A stretch of 49,661 nucleotides of DNA from Bacteriovoracales bacterium (GTDB lineage Bacteria; Bdellovibrionota; Bacteriovoracia; Bacteriovoracales; Bacteriovoracaceae): NCBI GenBank assembly GCA_030149295.1, contig JASBRV010000031.1:1-49661 (forward strand), read 5' to 3'. Below are positions 25,598 through 33,678 of the stretch, one piece after another. The stretch's first letter is position 1. Every line of letters starts with the position of its first letter. The notes under the pieces were generated by a model. It was not told where the DNA came from and did no database searches. It was given only the letters and a program-made list of their open reading frames with translations. The translations under genes and the position numbers were made by a program.

Positions 25598-27890
25598 CGA
25601 ACTCCTTATTCATTTCAGATTGCATTCTATGCAGCTTTGCATAGGCACCATCTTCTTTTTCAAGTAGCTCACTATGAGTTCCTTGCTCCTCGATATTTCC
25701 TTTACCGATGACGAAAATGCGATCAGCTTTACGAAGAGTAGACAATCGGTGAGCAACCGCAAAAACAGTTCGACCTTCTATCAATCGATCGAGAGCATCC
25801 TGAATTTTGCGCTCGGTTTCCGTGTCAACGGCCGAGGTCGCTTCATCGAGTATAAGTATGCGTGGATTGGCCAAAACTGCCCGTGCAATACTCACTCTTT
25901 GTCTTTCCCCACCACTTAGGGTGTGGCCTCTTTCTCCAATAACTGTGTCATAACCTAACGGAAGCTTTCCGATAAAATTATGAGCATTCGCAATCTTTGC
26001 CGCTTCGATAATCTCAGCCCTTGTCGCTTCTGGTACACCATAGGCGATATTTTCGATAATACTTCCGTGAAAGAGGTAGGGCTCTTGAAGAACCATCCCT
26101 ACTTGTCTTCGAAATTTACCGAGATCAAGTTCTCGAAGCTCTTTTCCGTCAATGAGGATCTTCCCTGCTTGAGCGTCGTAAAATCTTGCGATCAACTTCG
26201 TAATAGTGGATTTCCCACCACCACTTGAGCCTACGAGCCCAATCATTTCTCCTGCCTTAACTTGAAAGCTAAGGTCTTGAAGAATAGGGCGAACACCATC
26301 GTAGCTAAAGAAAACATTTTTAAACTCCACATTTCCACACACCTCTTTAAGGTGAGTTGGATTTGCTACGTTTGTCACTGTCGCTCTTGTATCGAGAATT
26401 TCAAAAATTCGATACGCAGAGGAAAGTGCGCGATTCACCATCCTGGCCACTTGTCCGAGAATTTCAATTGGTGCTGAAAACATGGTCATATACAAAAGAA
26501 ATGACACAAACGTTCCGGCACTCAAGTGATTCTCTTCGCTAATAAGCCTCGGCATAGCAAAACACCAAACTGCAAACAAAACTCCTTGGAAAGTTAACAT
26601 CAAAAGTGGCCAGAACTTGGTCCATTCACCATGGATGTTATTAAACTCATCAGTAACTTCTTCGTTACGCTGGTCGAAGCGTCTCTTTTCTTTTTCTTCT
26701 TGGTTAAAGGCCTTAACAACTTGGATCCCAGGAATAGTATCCGAAAGGACCGCTGTAACGTTGGACCATTTCCTCCAAGCTTTTAGGAAAAGTTTCTTCA
26801 TTTTCTCCCCGTGGTTATAAATGCTATATAAAAGCAAAGGCACAGGGAGTGCCATCACAAGTCCAAGTCTCCAATCAAGGGCGATGAGAACTGCTGATAA
26901 ACCAAGAAGAGTGATAACGGCAATTCCCGTTTCCACTACTCCAAAGGCGACAAAGTCCCAAATTCTATCCGTATCCGAACTCACTCGACTAATAATTGAG
27001 CCAGTTTGTTTACGTGAGAAGAAGTCCATACTCAACGTTTGAAGGTGAGCGTAAAGCTCTCTTCGAAGATCGTAGGCAACTTTTTCACCCAAGATACTCA
27101 TCTTATTTAAGCGAATATAGATAAAAAATTCGCGAAGAAGATAAGTAATCCCCAGAGTTCCCACCATGATCCAGCCTAATGTGCTGGCTTCATTCATGCT
27201 GAGAGACTCATCTTGAAAGGGACGAACTACCTCATCGATAAGACGACCTGAAATATAGGCGGGAACAAGGCTTACTAAAGTTGTGGCCACAGCACCGCTC
27301 GAGCCCAGAAGAAGTTCTCTCTTGTAGGGTCGAAGGTAACTAAGAAGACGCCAAAGGGTCTTGGCATTTTCACTCGTTACGCTGTTTTGCGCCTCCACGA
27401 TTGGCTTCATTACTGACTCTTGGTAAATAGCATCAGCATTGTCATTTCCTCCAAGGAGGGTGTGGGTCATCTCTGTGAAACGCTGATCAGTAGCATTTTC
27501 ACAAAGAAACTTAATATGGCCCATAATGACTTTTTGTCTGTGGGTAAATTGCACTTTGGCTAACGCCTCTTTGTCGTGAGCCTCGATAAAAATAAGGCTT
27601 GAACAAGAGAGGGAGCGAAGTTCTTTAACCTGTGCGATTTTTGATAATTCAAAACGCTTAAGGATCAAAAACTGCTCATTTCTTTCGGCCATAATAGTGA
27701 TAAAACCATCAGTAATAATAAGCCAGTGCTCGCAAAACTTGAGTTGGTCGTCTAGGTCAATAAGTGAGTAGAGTAGGATCGAGCCCTTATCTTCACTTGC
27801 AAGAAGTTCTCTTGCTTCAAGAGGGAGAGCTTCCTTTTGACCGAGATAGCGATTAATAAATTTTTTGTTCTGTTCTAATTCAATATTCAT
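25590..27890 (-). CDS. ABC transporter, fused permease and ATPase, with N-terminal extension
   Basis: 766 residues. Residues 1-150 form an extra beta-rich cytoplasmic domain, six transmembrane helices follow (about 190-470), then an ABC ATPase: Walker A GLVGSSGGGKSTI, signature LSGGERQRVSIARAV, Walker B RILILDEATSAVD, H-loop AVAHRLST. It is an exporter-type half-transporter that would homodimerise. The N-terminal extension plus neighbouring DUF1854 gene matches the transporter named after cyanophycin metabolism in Betaproteobacteria, although no cyanophycin genes are seen here. Substrate unknown; polyamine or peptide export is possible but unproven. A 91-residue gene precedes it by 18 nt on the same strand. 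Confidence 0.92.
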   Translation of the reverse strand: MNIELEQNKKFINRYLGQKEALPLEARELLASEDKGSILLYSLIDLDDQLKFCEHWLIITDGFITIMAERNEQFLILKRFELSKIAQVKELRSLSCSSLIFIEAHDKEALAKVQFTHRQKVIMGHIKFLCENATDQRFTEMTHTLLGGNDNADAIYQESVMKPIVEAQNSVTSENAKTLWRLLSYLRPYKRELLLGSSGAVATTLVSLVPAYISGRLIDEVVRPFQDESLSMNEASTLGWIMVGTLGITYLLREFFIYIRLNKMSILGEKVAYDLRRELYAHLQTLSMDFFSRKQTGSIISRVSSDTDRIWDFVAFGVVETGIAVITLLGLSAVLIALDWRLGLVMALPVPLLLYSIYNHGEKMKKLFLKAWRKWSNVTAVLSDTIPGIQVVKAFNQEEKEKRRFDQRNEEVTDEFNNIHGEWTKFWPLLMLTFQGVLFAVWCFAMPRLISEENHLSAGTFVSFLLYMTMFSAPIEILGQVARMVNRALSSAYRIFEILDTRATVTNVANPTHLKEVCGNVEFKNVFFSYDGVRPILQDLSFQVKAGEMIGLVGSSGGGKSTITKLIARFYDAQAGKILIDGKELRELDLGKFRRQVGMVLQEPYLFHGSIIENIAYGVPEATRAEIIEAAKIANAHNFIGKLPLGYDTVIGERGHTLSGGERQRVSIARAVLANPRILILDEATSAVDTETERKIQDALDRLIEGRTVFAVAHRLSTLRKADRIFVIGKGNIEEQGTHSELLEKEDGAYAKLHRMQSEMNKEFAL

Positions 27891-27908
27891 AATTCCTTCT
27901 TTCGTAAG

Positions 27909-28184
27909 TTACCTTAGTAAATGATGACTTGGTGGATGCATTGAAGCCTGGATCAGTGGCCGCTTTTCAAGATGATCTACTTGTCTAAAGCGGTCAGGTC
28001 CTATTTTTTCCCAGATCTTAGCCGGCTCCATTACCCACCAAAGGATTTGATTGGCTTTTTTGAAGCTCGCTCGCACGATAAATGACGAGATTCTTCTTGC
28101 TGGTTTAAAGCTTTTCTTCAAACCTAGCGCCAATTCTCTAAATTCTTTTTCTAATTCAAAAATTTCCAAGTTATTACTAAGCAT
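27909..28184 (-). CDS. small basic hypothetical protein upstream of the ABC transporter
   Basis: 91 residues, basic and helical, no signal peptide or transmembrane segment. The middle (RRISSFIVRASFKKANQIL) is amphipathic and Trp-Trp (LWWVMEPAKIWEKIG) follows. I recognise no family. AAGGGAGAAG lies before the ATG. Only 18 nt separate it from the ABC transporter, so it is probably co-expressed and may be an accessory subunit. The region to its right (28185-28381) shows no coding signal. Confidence 0.55.
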   Translation of the reverse strand: MLSNNLEIFELEKEFRELALGLKKSFKPARRISSFIVRASFKKANQILWWVMEPAKIWEKIGPDRFRQVDHLEKRPLIQASMHPPSHHLLR

Positions 28185-28381
28185 ATAGCTTCTCCCTTTT
28201 TCCCAGCATCATTACGGGGAATTGTGTTTTTAAGTTAAAGTGTTGAAAAGACGAGCGAATGCAGTGATGACAAAAGACTGTGATGAGCCTTTTGCCAAAA
28301 AAGCACGCGAAAACGCCTTTTGGTTAAATCACCAAGTAAATGTAAAAAATTAAATGGGGTACGTTGCGGTCTGGAGTGGCT

Positions 28382-28501
28382 TTAGCGCGGATCCAGAAGC
28401 GTCGTGAGTGGTGAGGTCACTACGCCAACAACAAATGATGCATCTTTGCCTGCATTAATAAGGGCAGTCTCGATGTACATTTTTTGAATGTTGTTATTCA
28501 T
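28382..28501 (-). CDS. candidate 39-residue small protein
   Basis: A short ORF with a strong start: GGAGG at 28511-28507 is followed by AAACT and ATG at 28501-28499. It reads MNNNIQKMYIETALINAG, then a hydrophobic run around FVVGVVTSPL, ending LLDPR and TAA. It is too short for family calling. The strong ribosome binding site, and codon use without rare codons, argue for translation. It stands alone in a 432-bp gap between the ABC cluster and the SDR gene and could be a leader or toxin-type peptide. Confidence 0.5.
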   Translation of the reverse strand: MNNNIQKMYIETALINAGKDASFVVGVVTSPLTTLLDPR

Positions 28502-28616
28502 AGTTTCCTCCGTGGGGAAGTTCTCACTAATCCAATTAGTGATGTTCGTATTACCAAAATAGCCGAAAAAAAACCATTGTCAACTAGGAAAATTGATTTT
28601 CTTTTTTAGAGTTTTG

Positions 28617-29609
28617 TTAGGAGTAGACTTCAAACCAAGTGGAAAAGAAAGAGTCGAGTTTTTCTGGGCTCCATAAGGGTGCTCGATTCCACTCTTGAAG
28701 AACATCCAAAGAAAACTCTATTCCATTTTCAATGGGTACTCTTGGTTGCCAATTGCAATCGAATTGAAATTTAGAAATATCGGCCCAAACTTTATTTGGC
28801 TCATCTTTTCGATCTTTAAGCGCTGTTGTTTTTCCCTTTAGAAGCCTCGCTAATTCTTGAAGTTCAAGCGGTTTACCACTTCCAACATTATAGGATTCTC
28901 CATCTTTACCTTCTAAAGCCGCGACATAAAAAGCGTTGGCGACATCAGTGCAATAGATAAAATCACGAGAATGAGATCCATTTCCTAATAAAGTGAAAGG
29001 CATTTCTTCAGCCTTTTGTTTCATCCACAAACTAAAGACTGATCCTGGATAAAGGCGTGAAACAGAACGAGGTCCATAGGCATTAAAAATTCTCAAGCTA
29101 GTTGCCGGCATTTCAAAGAGATCACCCCAGTGAAAGACGGCTTCCTCTGCTTGGAGCTTAGTTAAACCTGAGGGGGTCAAGGGAATGGTAGCGTCAGTTT
29201 CTAGAGTAGGTGTACTTGCTTGTCCATATACAGAAGAGCTACAGGCAAAAACGAATTTCTTAAGTTTTGATTGCCTTGCCGCTTGGAGGACTTTAATTGT
29301 TCCATGAACATTTGTCGTGTAGAAAACCTCTGGGTTTTTGATGCTAGTGACTGGGCATTCAAGTCCTGCCAAATGAAAAACATAATCTAGATTTTGAAAA
29401 TGAATATCCAAAGGAGAAATTTCTAAAATATCTTGATGGACTTTCGTGAAGCGAGGGTGTTTTTCCCATTGGATAAGATTATCCCATGATCCGTTAGTCT
29501 CATTATCTAGTCCAATCACTTCATGATCAGCTTTGATGAGTTGGTCAACGAGATGACTACCAAGGAATCCGGCTGCTCCGGTGACTAAGGATCTGGGTTT
29601 CTTTTCCAT
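28617..29609 (-). CDS. NAD-dependent epimerase/dehydratase (extended SDR), catalytic Tyr replaced
   Basis: 330 residues. The N-terminal nucleotide-binding fold has TGAAGFLGSHL and later the HLAGL and CSSSVYG strands, as in GalE/RmlB/WbpP-type nucleotide-sugar enzymes. C-terminal substrate-domain motifs (RIFNAYGPRS, DFIYCTDVANAF, YNVGSG) are intact. In the Y-x3-K catalytic motif the Tyr is absent: the site reads LTPSGLTKLQAEE, so Ser takes the place of Tyr (codon TCA at 29171-29169). The Ser and Lys are otherwise placed as in the family. This suggests a non-catalytic or altered sugar-binding protein. It stands alone; no glycan cluster surrounds it. Confidence 0.88.
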   Translation of the reverse strand: MEKKPRSLVTGAAGFLGSHLVDQLIKADHEVIGLDNETNGSWDNLIQWEKHPRFTKVHQDILEISPLDIHFQNLDYVFHLAGLECPVTSIKNPEVFYTTNVHGTIKVLQAARQSKLKKFVFACSSSVYGQASTPTLETDATIPLTPSGLTKLQAEEAVFHWGDLFEMPATSLRIFNAYGPRSVSRLYPGSVFSLWMKQKAEEMPFTLLGNGSHSRDFIYCTDVANAFYVAALEGKDGESYNVGSGKPLELQELARLLKGKTTALKDRKDEPNKVWADISKFQFDCNWQPRVPIENGIEFSLDVLQEWNRAPLWSPEKLDSFFSTWFEVYS

Positions 29610-29803
29610 AAATAAATTTTAAAGTTCAATCGGATTTCTGTCCATGAATCATTTTTTGCCGTAAGTGCCAGTATTTACTTGGTTTTCAGGTAGGTTTTCT
29701 AAATAAGAAAATGATAAAAATTACCCGCAGGACTTGCAGGGAGGGCGATATCAAGGGAGGTTAGTCAAAAATAATGTTAAAAAGCACTATTAAGGATAGA
29801 TCT

Positions 29804-30517
29804 ATGAAAAAACTGTTGTCTTCACTTCTTCTTGTTTTAAGTTTTACGAGCCTTGGGCAAAGTCAAGTTACGACAACCTTAGAAATGAGTGATGTTTTTA
29901 AAACTGTGGATATGCTGGGAGAAAAATATGGCCAACAAAATACTCTAGTGGTTTTTGATATCGATGATACTCTTCTCGTCATTGAGCATTGTCAAAGACC
30001 AGATGGCTCTTGGACAAGAGGAATTGGCAAGCTCTTTCATTGTCCTTCGGAACATACAGAAGACATTCTTGCCAATGAACTAAGAAGAATTCAAGAGAGC
30101 GGCTATTCAACGATTGCCCTCACTGCTCGTGGGGCAAGTTTAATAAAACCGACGAAAAGAGAATTGGCCCGTAGGCATTTTCGCAAAAAGACTTTGATCT
30201 TCAAGGGCAAACCTCATCTTAAAGAATTTAATTCTGTCTCTGTACCTCGAACCAGAAGATGTAAAGCAGATGAGATTCCACCATGCCTTAAAGGCGAAGA
30301 TTCTGATAAGCCAAAATTTCTCGAAGGTGTTATGTATGCCAATGGAACACATAAAGGTTTAGCACTGAAAAGACTTCTTGAAGAACTAGGTGATACATAT
30401 TCTGCGATTGTCTTTATTGATGATAGAAAGAAAAACACTGACGACGTTCACGAGGTCTATAAAAATCAGGGTAGTGTTGAGGTTCATAACTTTCTTTATC
30501 TTCGTCATAGAGACTAA
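29804..30517 (+). CDS. exported HAD-superfamily phosphatase-like protein (DUF2608-like)
   Basis: 237 residues from the ATG at 29804, which directly precedes a signal peptide (MKKLLSSLLLVLSF) and follows AAGGATAGATCT; an in-frame ATG at 29774 is less likely. HAD motif I is VVFDIDDTLL (DxDxT), motif II ALTAR, and motif IV IVFIDDRKKN, as in acid phosphatases of the DUF2608/class B type. A CHG-type cap region with Cys residues (HCPSEH, CKADEIPPC) suggests disulphides. Probably a periplasmic phosphatase of unknown substrate. Confidence 0.8.
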   Translation: MKKLLSSLLLVLSFTSLGQSQVTTTLEMSDVFKTVDMLGEKYGQQNTLVVFDIDDTLLVIEHCQRPDGSWTRGIGKLFHCPSEHTEDILANELRRIQESGYSTIALTARGASLIKPTKRELARRHFRKKTLIFKGKPHLKEFNSVSVPRTRRCKADEIPPCLKGEDSDKPKFLEGVMYANGTHKGLALKRLLEELGDTYSAIVFIDDRKKNTDDVHEVYKNQGSVEVHNFLYLRHRD

Positions 30518-30523
30518 GAAAGA

Positions 30524-31255
30524 TTATAAGTTGAGCATTCTCCAAGAAAGACCTAGAGAAACAAATTGATTTTCTAAATCACTCTCTAGGTCCGTGCCAA
30601 AAGAGAAGTCTAAAGAAAGGTTTCGGTTAATTAAAAAAGCAAAACCGGTGTCCCAGAAAAACTGAGCTCCGCTAACTCTGTCGAGGGTATAGGCTTCTAG
30701 AAAGGGACTCCATCGACCAAATGATCTTCCCCATGAAACAATAAAGCCAGAATACTCAATGCTATCTTGAGAAAGGTTATCAAAGTTAAGGTTCATGGTA
30801 AGTGAGCCCAGTTCTCCAAGGTCATGACCGGAAGAAAGAATGGAGGCCATGCGAAGTTTATTAGGACTATCTCCTGTAGAGTCGGTGATTTGAAAAAGGG
30901 ATTGAAAAGAAAGTTGAGGAATAAACCCGTTGGCGCTTTCAATAAAGTTAATTCGCCCACCGACTTGGATGTCCCCGATTTCACTGTCAGCTTCATCAAG
31001 TCCGTTATAGTTGAGATTAGCATCGAGCTCAATATAGTCATTGATTCCATAACGAATGAAATTATTGAGAAAGAGATTACCTTCATCATTGGTCTCATCG
31101 GCTTGAAAGCCGGATTCAAATTGGAGGACTCCTTTTCCAAGGGTGCGGGATTCAATAGAGACGCCCGGACGGCCGGAGGATATATTTTCACTTACTTCAG
31201 CGAATAATGGTGTTAATGTTGAAAGTACGCTTAATAGTGTGATGACTGTTTTGAT
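30524..31255 (-). CDS. outer-membrane beta-barrel protein (transporter/MetA-like), apparent ATC start
   Basis: The frame is open from ATC (31255-31253) to the stop at 30526-30524, giving 243 residues. An excellent AAGGAGA ends 5 nt before the ATC, and the first 18 residues are a typical signal peptide (KTVITLLSVLSTLTPLFA). There is no ATG, GTG or TTG before residue 136, so a standard start would yield only a 108-residue C-terminal piece. The mature part alternates in 8-12-residue strands typical of small barrels (FESGFQADET, YIELDANLNYNGLD, IGDIQVGGRINFIES, LSLDFSFGT) and ends in FVSLGLSWRM, close to the C-terminal aromatic signature. Family resemblance: phenol-degradation MetA-type transporters. 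Non-AUG initiation or a start-codon mutation must be considered. Confidence 0.75.
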   Translation of the reverse strand: MKTVITLLSVLSTLTPLFAEVSENISSGRPGVSIESRTLGKGVLQFESGFQADETNDEGNLFLNNFIRYGINDYIELDANLNYNGLDEADSEIGDIQVGGRINFIESANGFIPQLSFQSLFQITDSTGDSPNKLRMASILSSGHDLGELGSLTMNLNFDNLSQDSIEYSGFIVSWGRSFGRWSPFLEAYTLDRVSGAQFFWDTGFAFLINRNLSLDFSFGTDLESDLENQFVSLGLSWRMLNL

Positions 31256-31323
31256 AGTGATCTCCTTGTCGATGTGTTTATTTTAACGAGGAGAAGGGGC
31301 TTTAATCAAATATTGATAATAAT

Positions 31324-32073
31324 ATGAATTTAGATGACTATACTCATGAGTTAAAAAATTTCTTTTATAATCGACTTGATGGAAAAAGTACTGCTGTCCT
31401 TTATGGCTCTGCCGTATGTGGAGATTGGACAAGGGAAAGAAGCGACATTGATGTTGCCATTTTTCTTGATTCAAGTTCTTGCATAGAGTCTTTTGAGGCG
31501 ATTCTCACTGAATGGCAGAAAAGGTTTGGAAAAGATCTTTTAGACGGATTTTTATTATTTAAAGACCAAACTGATTATTTAACAAAAAGATTTTATAATT
31601 TTTCTAATGACCCCAAGTCGTTAATGGAAAATGTTCTCCCCCCAGATATATGGCAGATCAAAAATAGGGGAAAATACATTTTTGGCTCTTCTAGGGTCAA
31701 AGATTTTCTTCCAGACCAAAAAATTAATGATTTAAAAGAATGGGCTAGGGCTAATAAAGCTAGCTACTGGATTCCTACAATAAGGGAACAATTAAAAGCA
31801 CTAGAGGTTGAATCCAGTAGCGTTAAATGTGATTTAACAGCGGCCATTTGGATTACGAGTGGGGCTGCTAGAATTAAAACGTTGGAAGATACCGGAGTCT
31901 TAAGCTCAAAAAGAGATGCTATAAAATGGTTCAGCAAGAATAATCTGAATCTTTCAGATACGGCTCAAGTATTATTGGATAACTACGATAGCGCTGATTC
32001 TTTTGCCCCCAAAATGAATAAAGAACAAGTAGCTCTTTTATATGAAAGCTGCTTAAAACTGCTTTTGGACTGA
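31324..32073 (+). CDS. nucleotidyltransferase, aminoglycoside adenylyltransferase-like
   Basis: 249 residues. The N-terminal nucleotidyltransferase fold shows the catalytic AVLYGSAVCGDWTRERSDIDVAIF (GSx10DxD), split as GSAVCGDWTRE and RSDIDVAIF. A helical C-terminal domain (about 130-249) fits the DUF4111/AadA-type substrate domain. Such enzymes adenylylate aminoglycosides or unknown amines. No resistance neighbour or cassette signal is present, so chromosomal, non-clinical homologue status is likely. It opens the accessory region and is divergent from the barrel gene. Confidence 0.72.
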   Translation: MNLDDYTHELKNFFYNRLDGKSTAVLYGSAVCGDWTRERSDIDVAIFLDSSSCIESFEAILTEWQKRFGKDLLDGFLLFKDQTDYLTKRFYNFSNDPKSLMENVLPPDIWQIKNRGKYIFGSSRVKDFLPDQKINDLKEWARANKASYWIPTIREQLKALEVESSSVKCDLTAAIWITSGAARIKTLEDTGVLSSKRDAIKWFSKNNLNLSDTAQVLLDNYDSADSFAPKMNKEQVALLYESCLKLLLD

Positions 32074-32107
32074 GAGATGAGCTTTATTTTAACAAACCTT
32101 TGAGTTT

Positions 32108-32695
32108 TTAATCACTCCATAATTTGCCGCATCTCTTGTTAAGGTCTTCAGGGAATTTTAAAGAAAAGGCTATTGGTGCTTTAGATAATTTTTCTTTTAA
32201 TTTAATAAACTTACTCCCGTTGTAAAAGAGCTCTTGGTAGGACGTTTTGCATTCAACTTTTGCCTTTTTACAGTAAGTTTTAAACTTTTTGGAGGACTCT
32301 GGTGGAATATACTCACAATCCACTGACGGATCTTTTTTGGAAAAAAGCATCCTATAGAGTTTAAGTTTCTTATTTTTAATTTCAAATTTAGAAATTTCTC
32401 CCCAAGTTGTTCCGGCATCTCCACTTAGCCCACCAAGCCGTAGGTTTGGATATCCCTCTATGATTACACCGCCTAAATAGTCGTTGTGACACTGAAAGTT
32501 CAGGGTTGTGTTATCAAACTTAATAGTCAAAAAATTTTTAAATTTACTTTCGTTAGGACATTTGAGCTCCAGCTTTTTACCATCAACAATGAGGCTCTCG
32601 TGGCTAATTTCAAGGGTTTCTTTGGCAACAATGATTGAAGTTGTTGCATAGGTCTGGATGGTATGAAAAACACAAAATATCGTCAAAAATCTCAT
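32108..32695 (-). CDS. hypothetical exported protein
   Basis: 195 residues from the ATG at 32695 (an in-frame TTG at 32713 precedes it). Signal peptide residues 1-17 ([17 protein letters not shown]). The mature part is about 178 residues and beta-rich, with four to five Cys. No family recognised. There is no Shine-Dalgarno sequence before the ATG; instead TATACT (32707-32702) lies 6 nt upstream of it, so the mRNA may be leaderless or nearly so. Confidence 0.65.
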   Translation of the reverse strand: MRFLTIFCVFHTIQTYATTSIIVAKETLEISHESLIVDGKKLELKCPNESKFKNFLTIKFDNTTLNFQCHNDYLGGVIIEGYPNLRLGGLSGDAGTTWGEISKFEIKNKKLKLYRMLFSKKDPSVDCEYIPPESSKKFKTYCKKAKVECKTSYQELFYNGSKFIKLKEKLSKAPIAFSLKFPEDLNKRCGKLWSD

Positions 32696-32717
32696 TGAAT
32701 TAGTATACTGCAAATTG

Positions 32718-32963
32718 ATGAAGTACTTAAGTCATCATTTTATTTTGATGGATATCCAGATGCCGGTAATGGACGGCCTTACTGCGACTAGGTTTCTTCG
32801 CGAAAGAGGTTGTAAGATTCCTATCGTCGCTAAAAATGCTGGAGTGAGTTGCTTTATTGGAGAAAACCCATCAATAAAGATACAAAAACTAAAAGAAAAT
32901 CAATTTTTTCTTTTAGATAGTGGGTCAGGAAAATTTTATAAGACTTTTTCCTCTAATGTTTGA
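32718..32963 (+). pseudogene. response-regulator receiver fragment
   Basis: An ORF of about 82 residues whose first third is the core of a receiver domain: [18 protein letters not shown] then [13 protein letters not shown], including the phosphoacceptor Asp. The usual TANA-type sequence and the rest of the fold do not follow; the last 45 residues (from KNAG) are unrelated. The N-terminal beta1-alpha1 portion is also missing. It is probably a deletion remnant of a hybrid kinase or response regulator rather than a functional gene. Confidence 0.6.
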
Positions 32964-33106
32964 AGGGAACTAAGCATTTTACTTAAGAACTTTTTAGTTC
33001 CAAAAAAAGAGAATTTCATTTTCGACGATCTCCTTTTGGTCTTGTTGATCCAAAGTCGTGAATAAAAGGTCTATATAGACTTTGAATATCAAATAGTTTT
33101 TGCTTT

Positions 33107-33397
33107 TTAGAAGATTTTATAAACTAAGAAAGCGGGCTCCTGATTTTTCAAGATATCATTTTTTGTAGTTTTGTCTGCTTTTATGACAGGGACTTCATAT
33201 TTTAGATTTATTTTAATACCAAAAAAATCAGAGCTGCTGTCATGGATTCTTAATTTGGAACTGAATACTTTTTCTACTTTTCCAGTTTTGATATTTTTAA
33301 CGTTGTAATAAAGGCTGTCGTGACTAGAACTAGATCCAAATGTGCTGAAACTGAGAAAGAAATTAAAAGCTATTGATAATAAAAACATAGTTTTCAT
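33107..33397 (-). CDS. small exported hypothetical protein
   Basis: 96 residues with a signal peptide (about residues 1-22, ending STFGSS), then a short beta-rich, Ser/Lys-rich domain (VKNIKTGKVEKVFSS, KINLKYEVPVIKAD). No Cys and no recognised family. It stands alone; the gap 33398-33678 to its right holds a bidirectional hairpin terminator and no supportable gene. Confidence 0.5.
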   Translation of the reverse strand: MKTMFLLSIAFNFFLSFSTFGSSSSHDSLYYNVKNIKTGKVEKVFSSKLRIHDSSSDFFGIKINLKYEVPVIKADKTTKNDILKNQEPAFLVYKIF

Positions 33398-33469
33398 CGA
33401 ACAAATCCAATCAAAAGATAATCTTAAGGGGATTGTAACAAGTGCCTCTATTCTATGTAACGGTGTTCA

Positions 33470-33493
33470 AAAAGCCCCTCTTTCGGGGCTTTT
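33470..33493. terminator. bidirectional intrinsic terminator
   Basis: AAAAGCCCC (33470-33478) and GGGGCTTTT (33485-33493) form a 9-bp stem with a 6-nt loop; U/A runs flank both sides. On the minus strand it ends in TTTTTGAAC, on the plus strand in TTTTGTT. No supported gene ends here on either strand, so it may mark a lost gene or a small RNA. Confidence 0.7.
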
Positions 33494-33678
33494 GTTAAGT
33501 ACTGGGATGAATAGTTCAAGTAGTTGCACTAATGATGGTCTATCCAGAAACTTAAATGAACTGTTTTTCCTCAATATCGTAATCTCTGAAGTCATTAAGT
33601 TTAGCTCTCCTAAGGCAAGGAATGAGGTGAGTTTCCTCACTGATTTTATTTTCAAAAACACGTTATTTTCAATAAGAT

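Noticed and set aside
28266-28352. 28-codon plus-strand ORF (MTKDCDEPFAKKAREN...)
   Set aside because: No ribosome binding site, no coding support; left unannotated.
30793-31207. Frames of 132 (minus) and 127 (plus) codons in the outer-membrane protein region
   Set aside because: They are shadows of the 243-codon minus-strand barrel frame, which has a signal peptide and ribosome binding site. I first suspected a frameshift in this gene, but re-reading 31021-31080 shows the frame is intact.
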